Assembly: GCA_023386765.1 (NCBI GenBank)
Contig: JAEWJD010000099.1
Coordinates: forward strand, 1 to 6,158
From: Pseudomonadota bacterium
GTDB taxonomy: Bacteria > Pseudomonadota > Gammaproteobacteria > Burkholderiales > Burkholderiaceae_B
Reading direction: 5' to 3'
DNA: 6,158 nucleotides
Part shown: piece by piece, positions 1-4,584 of the stretch
How positions within the stretch are numbered: position 1 is the stretch's first letter
Layout: each line of letters starts with the position of its first letter
Notes under the pieces: model-generated
Seen by the model: the letters and a program-made list of their open reading frames with translations, nothing else
What the model was told of the DNA's origin: nothing
Database searches by the model: none
Program-made: the position numbers and the translations under genes

Positions 1-57
1 GCGTGAATGCCCTGCTTCCCGGGCTGGTGGCCGGGGCGCGCATCGAGCGCGTGATCG
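1..57 (+). repeat. 57-bp direct repeat, copy 1 (5' edge of SDR frame)
   Basis: Bases 1-57 are identical to 538-594 at every position. The match ends at base 58 (t here, a at 595) and its left limit is cut by the window edge, so it may be longer. The offset of 537 bp is 179 codons, so both copies are read in the same frame. This copy replaces the expected N-terminus of the SDR protein. Confidence 0.97.
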
Positions 58-800
58 TGACCGCCGGGGCGGCGGGCATCGGCGCGGCGATTGCCGCCGC
101 CTTTGCCGAACGCGGGGCGCGCGTGCATATCTGCGATGTGGATGAGGCGGCCCTGCAGGCCTGCCCGCATGCCTGGGCGCGGGCCGACATGCGCCGCCGC
201 GAGGAGGTCGAGGCCTACATGGCGCGGGCGCTGGACTGGCTGGGAGGGCTGGATGTGCTGGTCAACAATGCCGGCATCGCCGGGCCGACGGCCGGCATCG
301 CCGAGCTGGATCCGCAGGCCCTGGCCGCCACGCTGGATATCAATCTGCAGGCGCAGTTCCACACGGTGCGCCTGGCGCTGCCAGCCCTGCGCGAGGCGGG
401 CGGCGGCAGCATCGTCAACATCAGTTCGGTGGCCGGGCGCATGGGCGTGCCGCAGCGCACGCCCTATGCCGCCAGCAAGTGGGGGGTGGTGGGCCTGACG
501 CGTTCGCTGGCCGTCGAGCTGGGCCATGAGGGCATCCGCGTGAATGCCCTGCTTCCCGGGCTGGTGGCCGGGGCGCGCATCGAGCGCGTGATCGAGGCGC
601 GGGCGCGCAACATGGGTGTGAGCGTCGAGGAAGAAACCCGTCTGGAGCTGGCCGGAGTGAGCCTGGGCCGTTTCGTGCAGCCGGGGGATATCGCCAACAT
701 GACGCTGTTCCTGGCCAGCCCCTTTGGCGCCATGATCAGCGGCCAGGCCATCAGTATCGACGGCGATCTGCAGGCGCTGCCCTGGCAGCCCGGCCACTGA
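3..800 (+). CDS. SDR-family NAD(P)-dependent oxidoreductase, abnormal or incomplete 5' end
   Basis: This is a classical short-chain dehydrogenase/reductase with a Rossmann fold, expected to be a soluble oxidoreductase acting on an alcohol or carbonyl compound; the substrate cannot be read from sequence. Residues are counted from the GTG at position 3. Visible motifs are the glycine-rich cofactor loop TAGAAGIG (20-27, with Ala where the first Gly of TGxxxGxG usually sits), an acidic CDVD at 44-47 after beta-2 that favours NAD(H), NNAG (88-91), catalytic Asn114, Ser142, Tyr155 and Lys159 (YAASK), and a C-terminal SGQAISIDGD segment. From VIVTAG onward the protein has normal family content to its C-terminus. 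Normally only a few residues precede that strand. Here the preceding 16-18 residues copy residues 180-197 of the same protein, so the GTG is probably not the native start. The frame is open to the window edge. The stop faces a convergent lysR stop 8 bp away. The family call is firm; the start is unresolved. Confidence 0.88.
   Translation: MNALLPGLVAGARIERVIVTAGAAGIGAAIAAAFAERGARVHICDVDEAALQACPHAWARADMRRREEVEAYMARALDWLGGLDVLVNNAGIAGPTAGIAELDPQALAATLDINLQAQFHTVRLALPALREAGGGSIVNISSVAGRMGVPQRTPYAASKWGVVGLTRSLAVELGHEGIRVNALLPGLVAGARIERVIEARARNMGVSVEEETRLELAGVSLGRFVQPGDIANMTLFLASPFGAMISGQAISIDGDLQALPWQPGH
538..594 (+). repeat. 57-bp direct repeat, copy 2 (native position inside SDR gene)
   Basis: This is the second copy of the 57-bp direct repeat, lying just after the YAASK catalytic region. 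It encodes the VNALLPGLV stretch that corresponds to the conserved VN.(I/V).PG motif of classical SDRs. The protein context on both sides is normal here, so this is taken as the original copy and 1-57 as the displaced one. Confidence 0.95.
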
Positions 801-808
801 CGGCGGTA

Positions 809-1753
809 TCAGGCCGTGCCGGAAGCGGGCAGCAGCATGATGGTGGCGGCATAGCCGCCCTGGCGGCGGGTCTGCGCCGTGGCGCGCAGCGCCTCCAGCA
901 GGCGCTCGGTCAGGTCCAGGCCGCTGTCTTCCTGGCGGGTGATGAGCACGAAGTCAAACCATTGCCGGGTGGTCAGCGGGCGGGCCGTCAGTTCGGGATA
1001 GGCGGCTTCGATGTCGCTGGCCGACAGGGCGTTGACCAGGCTGATGCCCCGGATGGCGCGCACCGTTCCCGGCAACAGCGACATATGGGCCTGGATGCCC
1101 GAACGCAGGCGCAGGCTGGCGGCGATGTCGCCCTGCGCCACCACATAGTCCGACCATAGTGGCTGGACATAATCCTGCAGCGGAATCGCATCCACGGCCA
1201 CGGCCGGCTGGCTGGCCAGCGGGTGGGCGCGATGCAGGATGGCCATCACGTCGGTGCGCAGAAAGGGGTGGTAGCACAGGCGGCTGTTGTCGCGCGCCAC
1301 GGCGCCCAGGCCGAAATCGGCGCGCCGCGTGTCCACGGCGCTCAGGACCTGCACCGAAGACTCCACGTCGATCGAGCAAGGCCGCGCGCCATGGCGTTGC
1401 AGATAGTGGCGCACGGCATCCGGGGCGTAGGCCAGGGCCAGCGCCGGCGAGGTGGCGATGCGCAGGCCGTGCCCGCCGAACTGTTCGATGCTGTGCAGCG
1501 CTTCGTCGATGCGCACCAGTTCATCGAGCACGTGCTTGGCCTCCCGGTACAGATAGTGGCCGGCCTCGGTGGGCCGCAGCGTCTTGCGCGAACGGTCGAA
1601 CAGCGCCACGCCGGTGGCGCGCTCCAGGCGGGAGATGGCGTGGCTGACGGCGGGCTGCGTCATGTGCATGGCCAGGGCGGCCTGGCGGGTCGAGCCGGTC
1701 ATGACCACGTTATAGAAAATGCGCAGATCGTGGATGTTGAAGTTGCGCTTCAT
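809..1753 (-). CDS. LysR-family transcriptional regulator (distal of a tandem pair)
   Basis: This 314-residue protein has the usual LysR-type length. The N-terminal winged helix-turn-helix spans about residues 6-65 (HDLRIFYNVVMTGSTRQAA, MTQPAVSHAISRLE, GVALFDRSRK, PTEAG) and is followed by a helical linker (about 66-92). A periplasmic-binding-protein-like effector domain starts near GLRIATSP (96-103) and runs to about residue 295. The start at 1753 is chosen because the next residues match the normal LysR N-terminus. The same frame stays open upstream to 2221, but only as antisense-phase sequence inside the neighbouring lysR. The upstream strand carries purine-rich AAGGGGA about 11 nt before the ATG and AAAGG 2 nt before it, so the ribosome site is unclear. 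It lies 43 bp downstream of the other lysR on the same strand and is probably co-transcribed. Effector and target genes are unknown; candidates are the SDR gene or the sulfur operon. Confidence 0.92.
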   Translation of the reverse strand: MKRNFNIHDLRIFYNVVMTGSTRQAALAMHMTQPAVSHAISRLERATGVALFDRSRKTLRPTEAGHYLYREAKHVLDELVRIDEALHSIEQFGGHGLRIATSPALALAYAPDAVRHYLQRHGARPCSIDVESSVQVLSAVDTRRADFGLGAVARDNSRLCYHPFLRTDVMAILHRAHPLASQPAVAVDAIPLQDYVQPLWSDYVVAQGDIAASLRLRSGIQAHMSLLPGTVRAIRGISLVNALSASDIEAAYPELTARPLTTRQWFDFVLITRQEDSGLDLTERLLEALRATAQTRRQGGYAATIMLLPASGTA

Positions 1754-1796
1754 GGCCTTTGGGGTCCCCTTGTGGAGCGTCGTGGCGGCTCGCGGC

Positions 1797-2669
1797 TCAG
1801 CCGCGCCCGGCCTTCTGGGTGAGTTTGAGGTTGTTGCGCAGCATGTCGTAGACCAGCCGGGGGCTGGGGTCGACCGGATCGGGGTGAATCCAGAGATAGT
1901 AGGTGACGTCGGGCAGGGAGGGCAGGCCGTCGCCTTCGCCCAGCACGCGCATGTCGGGCGTATGCAGCTCGACGCTGCGTGCCGTGATGCCCAGGCCGGC
2001 GCGCAGCGCCGCGCGGATGCCGACCAGATTGGGGGCCACGTAGTTGGCGTGCCAGGGAATGCGGGCCTGCTCCAGCGCCGTGAGCGCCAGGCGGCGGAAG
2101 ATGCTGGGTTCGTCGGCCAGCACCAGCGGCAGGGGCGAGCCGGGGTCGTGCACGTAATCGGCCGAGCAGAACCACACGGTGGGCGAGCTGCGCAGCACCA
2201 GGCCTTCCAGGGTCTGGTCAAAGCGGGTGGAGATGCACAGGTCGATTTCGCCGCTGTGCATCGCCGTCATCAGGACGGGGCTGCGATCGACGCGGATTTC
2301 CAGCTTGATCTTGGGCAGAAAGCGGGTGACCTGGTTCAGCACCGTGGGCAGGATGCTGTCGGCGACATCATGCGGCGCACCCAGACGCAGCTTGCCCTCG
2401 AAGCTGGCGTCCTGCATGGCGCGGATGGCTTCGTCATTGATGGCCAGCAGATGGTGGGCATAGGCCAGCAGGCGCTGGCCGTGGGCCGAAAGATGCTTGC
2501 GGCGGCCGCGCTTCTCGAACAGGGGAAAGCCGATCAGGGCCTCGAGGCGTTGCAACTGCTGCGAAACGGCCGACTGGGTTTTATGCAAGTGCTCGGCAGC
2601 GGCCGCGAAGGTCTCGAATTGATCGACGGCCACCAGCGAACGCAGCAGTTCCAGATCCAGATTGCGCAT
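1797..2669 (-). CDS. LysR-family transcriptional regulator, divergent from the thiol dioxygenase operon
   Basis: This is a 290-residue LysR-type regulator. The DNA-binding domain spans about residues 4-62 (LDLELLRSLVAVDQFETFAA, HKTQSAVSQQLQRLEALIG, PLFEKRGRR, LSAHG). A linker helix covers about 65-90, and the effector domain begins at GKLRLGAP (92-99), with IDLCISTR (142-149) as a typical ligand-domain strand. The ATG at 2669 is preceded by AAGGG with 8-nt spacing, a good ribosome binding site. The gene is transcribed away from the cysteine dioxygenase-family gene across a 124-bp region that contains a LysR-box-like dyad. This is the usual arrangement for a LysR protein that activates its divergent neighbour and represses itself. 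The likely effector is a sulfur compound related to the operon, by inference only. It does not look like CysB, which is about 324 residues long. Confidence 0.93.
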   Translation of the reverse strand: MRNLDLELLRSLVAVDQFETFAAAAEHLHKTQSAVSQQLQRLEALIGFPLFEKRGRRKHLSAHGQRLLAYAHHLLAINDEAIRAMQDASFEGKLRLGAPHDVADSILPTVLNQVTRFLPKIKLEIRVDRSPVLMTAMHSGEIDLCISTRFDQTLEGLVLRSSPTVWFCSADYVHDPGSPLPLVLADEPSIFRRLALTALEQARIPWHANYVAPNLVGIRAALRAGLGITARSVELHTPDMRVLGEGDGLPSLPDVTYYLWIHPDPVDPSPRLVYDMLRNNLKLTQKAGRG

Positions 2670-2687
2670 GTTGGATGCCCTTAAAAC

Positions 2688-2702
2688 ATTAGCATTGCTT
2701 AT
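2688..2702. promoter_or_regulatory. Putative LysR box (T-N11-A dyad)
   Basis: The arms ATTAGCA (2688-2694) and TGCTTAT (2696-2702) are complementary at 6 of 7 positions around one central base. They contain the T-N11-A spacing (T2689, A2701) typical of LysR-family recognition sites. The centre at 2695 is about 64 bp upstream of the dioxygenase transcription start predicted near 2759, matching the usual -65 recognition site. The site also overlaps the predicted -10 of the divergent lysR, which fits autorepression. Prediction only. Confidence 0.5.
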
Positions 2703-2717
2703 ATTTTAATAAAACAA
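2688..2717 (-). promoter_or_regulatory. Predicted sigma-70 promoter of the divergent lysR
   Basis: On the minus strand the -35 is TTGTTT (complement of 2712-2717), the spacer is 18 bp, and the -10 is GCTAAT (complement of 2688-2693, 4 of 6 consensus bases). The -10 lies inside the putative LysR box. Alternative -10-like A/T strings occur nearby, so the exact position is uncertain. Confidence 0.3.
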
Positions 2718-2729
2718 ATTAGGTTGTTT
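2712..2729. promoter_or_regulatory. Perfect inverted repeat AAACAA-N6-TTGTTT, possible activation site
   Basis: Two 6-bp arms (2712-2717 and 2724-2729) are exact reverse complements. Each arm reads TTGTTT on one strand and can serve as the -35 of the promoter pointing in that direction. The centre is near -38 relative to the predicted dioxygenase start, where LysR activators usually make their second, effector-dependent contact. It lacks a symmetric T-N11-A, so it may simply be back-to-back -35 elements. Confidence 0.4.
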
Positions 2730-2752
2730 GGCCGGCGGGCCCTCGGTACATT
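2724..2752 (+). promoter_or_regulatory. Predicted sigma-70 promoter of the thiol dioxygenase operon
   Basis: The -35 is TTGTTT (2724-2729), the spacer is 17 bp, and the -10 is TACATT (2747-2752, 4 of 6 consensus bases). Transcription would start near 2759 and give a leader of about 35 nt. The weak -35 is what one expects of an activator-dependent promoter. Confidence 0.4.
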
Positions 2753-2793
2753 GCCTCTATCAATTCCGATGACAAACGAGAGGGTATTCCATC

Positions 2794-3381
2794 ATGGCCG
2801 TTGACGCCGCTGTTCGGGACGCTGCAAGCGTTGCCGTCGAAAATATTAGAAAGATCACGGTTGAAGAAGGCGTGACGCGCGGCAGCCTGGACAAGGTGCT
2901 GGCCGAGCTGGTGGCGCTGGCCGGACAGCGCGAATTGTGGGGCGAAGACCGCTTTGCCGCGCCCGAGGAAGGGGAGCTGCAGGCCCGCTACCTGATCAGC
3001 GCCGACGCCGACGACAGCTTTGCGCTCTACCTGAACGTGATGCGCCCGGGTAAGAAGATCGTGCCGCACAACCACACCACCTGGGCCTGTATCGCCGCAG
3101 TTGAAGGGGCTGAAACCAATTTCCTGTACGAGCGCCGTGAAGGCGGTCACGAGCCGGGTCCGGCACGCATCGAGCAGGTGGGCCAAGTGCAGGTGGAGCC
3201 GGGCGGCGGCATCGCGTTGATGGCCGATGATGTGCATGCGGTGCAGATCCATGGCAATGATGTGATCCGCCATTTGCATATGTATGGCCGCGCCCTGGAA
3301 ACGCTGGACCGCCGCCTGGCGTTCGACATGCAGGCCGGCACGTGCGCGGTCATGCCGGTCGGCGTGAAGACGCGGAGCTGA
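2794..3381 (+). CDS. Thiol dioxygenase, cysteine dioxygenase family (cupin)
   Basis: This 195-residue protein is a small mononuclear-iron cupin that would add O2 to a thiol, converting cysteine to cysteine sulfinate in the cytosol. Iron ligands are His92 and His94 in PHNH and His148 in DDVHAV. From recalled alignments with characterised members, Arg65 (RYLIS) falls where mammalian CDO Arg60 binds the cysteine carboxylate; 3-mercaptopropionate dioxygenases have Gln there. Cys99 is five residues after His94, the same spacing as Cys93 after His88 in mammalian CDO. Tyr164 in HLHMYG matches Tyr157, so a Cys-Tyr cross-link is possible. Trp97 resembles the HxHxxW seen in mercaptopropionate dioxygenases. 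His160 stands where Ser of the Ser-His-Tyr outer-sphere triad is expected. The ribosome binding site GAGAGGG is 9 nt before the ATG. It is the first gene of the operon, 1 bp before the PLP lyase. Other thiols, such as mercaptosuccinate or mercaptopropionate, remain possible substrates. Confidence 0.85.
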   Translation: MAVDAAVRDAASVAVENIRKITVEEGVTRGSLDKVLAELVALAGQRELWGEDRFAAPEEGELQARYLISADADDSFALYLNVMRPGKKIVPHNHTTWACIAAVEGAETNFLYERREGGHEPGPARIEQVGQVQVEPGGGIALMADDVHAVQIHGNDVIRHLHMYGRALETLDRRLAFDMQAGTCAVMPVGVKTRS

Positions 3382-3382
3382 C

Positions 3383-4567
3383 ATGAGCGTCAAGCCTCGC
3401 CGCGCCACCGCCTTGCTGCGCGCCGGCCGGCCGCATCGCGGTTGGGTCAACACGCCGGTCACGCGGGCCAGCACCTTCATCTATGACAACGTGGCGCATT
3501 GGCGCGATGTGCGTGCCCGCCGCGAGCAGGAGCAGCTGGTGTCGTATGGTGCCCGCGGCACCGACACCACGCATGCGCTGCAGGATGCGCTGGTCGAACT
3601 GGAGGGCGGGCATCGCGCCTGCCTGTTCCCGACCGGGCAGGCGGCCATTGCGGTCCTGCTGCTGGCCTATCTGAAGGCCGGCGACCATGTGCTGATCACC
3701 GATGCGGTGTACGAGCCGGTGCGGCGCTTCTGCGCCGAGCACCTGGCGCGGCTGGGGGTGACGTTCACCTACTATCGCGCCGATGGCAGCGACCTGGCGC
3801 AGAAGTTGCTGCCGCAGACGCGCATGATCTATGCGGAATGCCCCGGCTCGCTGACCTACGACATGATGGACCTGCCGGCGGTGGCCGAGCTGGCGCATGC
3901 CAATGATTGCCTGCTGGCCGTCGACAATACCTGGGGCTCGGGCGTGCTGTACCGGCCGTTGGAGCTGGGCGCCGATGTGTCGGTGATCGCATCCACCAAG
4001 TATCTGGGCGGGCACGCCGATGTGGTCATGGGTGCGGTGGTGACGCATGAGCGCGCCTGGCCTGCCATGCAGCGCGCCGCCATCGACTTCGGCCAGACGG
4101 TCGGGGCCGACGATGCTTTCCTGGTGCTGCGCGGCATGCGTTCATTGCCCCTGCGGCTGGCCCAGCATGAGCGCCACGCCTTGCAGGTGGCGCAGTGGTT
4201 GCAGGGCCGGCCCGAAGTGGCCAAGGTGTTTTGCCCGGCGTTGCCGGGCGATGACAACCATGCCTTGTGGCAGCGCGATTGCCACGGGGCCAATGGCCTG
4301 CTGACCATCGAGTTCGCGCCCGGGATCGGCGCAACCGGTGTCGAGGCCGCTGTCGATGCGATGCAGTTGTTTGGCCTGGGGGCGTCCTGGGGCGGCTTCG
4401 AGAGCCTGGTGATCCCGGCTGACCTCACGCGCGCCCGCAGTCTGGGCGACTGGACCGGACGCGGGCAGATGCTGCGCCTGCATATCGGCCTGGAAGACCC
4501 GCTGGACCTGATCGAAGACCTGGAGCAGGCCTTTGCCCAGCTTAGCCGAGCTGGCACTCCCGATTGA
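3383..4567 (+). CDS. metC: Cystathionine beta-lyase-type PLP enzyme
   Basis: This 394-residue protein of the Cys/Met-metabolism PLP family (fold type I) has normal length. Lys206 in STKYLGGH binds PLP, and Asp181 in DNTW contacts the pyridine nitrogen. Tyr55 and Arg58 (YGARGT) come from the partner subunit and hold the PLP phosphate. Tyr110 (YEP) stacks on the ring, and Arg365 (LRLHIGLED) binds the substrate carboxylate. SWGGFESL at 335-342 is typical of beta-lyases. The expected reaction splits cystathionine to homocysteine, pyruvate and ammonia. Such enzymes often also desulfurate cysteine or cystine, giving sulfide or persulfide, and that may be the real role here given the dioxygenase and rhodanese partners. 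The ATG is 1 bp after the dioxygenase stop, with GGAG at 3374-3377 as ribosome site, so translation is probably coupled. The exact substrate is inferred; the gene symbol is given for the family. Confidence 0.85.
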   Translation: MSVKPRRATALLRAGRPHRGWVNTPVTRASTFIYDNVAHWRDVRARREQEQLVSYGARGTDTTHALQDALVELEGGHRACLFPTGQAAIAVLLLAYLKAGDHVLITDAVYEPVRRFCAEHLARLGVTFTYYRADGSDLAQKLLPQTRMIYAECPGSLTYDMMDLPAVAELAHANDCLLAVDNTWGSGVLYRPLELGADVSVIASTKYLGGHADVVMGAVVTHERAWPAMQRAAIDFGQTVGADDAFLVLRGMRSLPLRLAQHERHALQVAQWLQGRPEVAKVFCPALPGDDNHALWQRDCHGANGLLTIEFAPGIGATGVEAAVDAMQLFGLGASWGGFESLVIPADLTRARSLGDWTGRGQMLRLHIGLEDPLDLIEDLEQAFAQLSRAGTPD

Positions 4568-4584
4568 CTCTTAGCTGAATCACG

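Larger units (their letters stand above)
2670..2793. promoter_or_regulatory. Divergent intergenic control region, lysR / thiol dioxygenase
   Basis: These 124 bp between two divergent starts contain the only clearly AT-rich stretch of the window (about 2683-2729). They hold predicted promoters in both directions, a LysR-box-like dyad (2688-2702) and a perfect 6-bp inverted repeat (2712-2717 / 2724-2729). The segment 2730-2760 returns to high GC. A ribosome binding site GAGAGGG lies at 2778-2784, 9 nt before the dioxygenase ATG. No terminator-like hairpin with a T-run was seen. Confidence 0.75.

Noticed and set aside
3..5. GTG at position 3 as the true SDR start
   Set aside because: It lies inside the displaced 57-bp copy, where the same codon is an internal Val of the native motif. 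There is no upstream sequence in which to judge a ribosome site.
789..822. Bidirectional terminator between the convergent SDR and lysR stops
   Set aside because: CTGA (797-800) and TCAG (809-812) pair and flanking GC bases could extend the stem, but only with bulges, and there is no T-run on either side. Too weak to call.
1761..1769. GGGG-T-CCCC palindrome before the distal lysR
   Set aside because: It is only 4 bp per arm, has no T-run, and is readily explained by a purine-rich ribosome site and base composition.
1754..2221. A longer N-terminus (470 residues in total) for the distal LysR protein
   Set aside because: The extra residues are low-complexity Arg, Pro, Thr and Cys-rich sequence overlapping the other lysR out of phase. 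The LysR domain starts normally at 1753.
1719..2684. A 321-codon plus-strand open frame opposite the lysR genes
   Set aside because: It mirrors two well-supported LysR proteins and its translation shows no domain; it is an antisense shadow.
2719..3480. A 253-codon minus-strand open frame opposite the thiol dioxygenase gene
   Set aside because: It lies antisense to a gene with iron-ligand and cupin motifs, spans its promoter region, and has no recognisable content.
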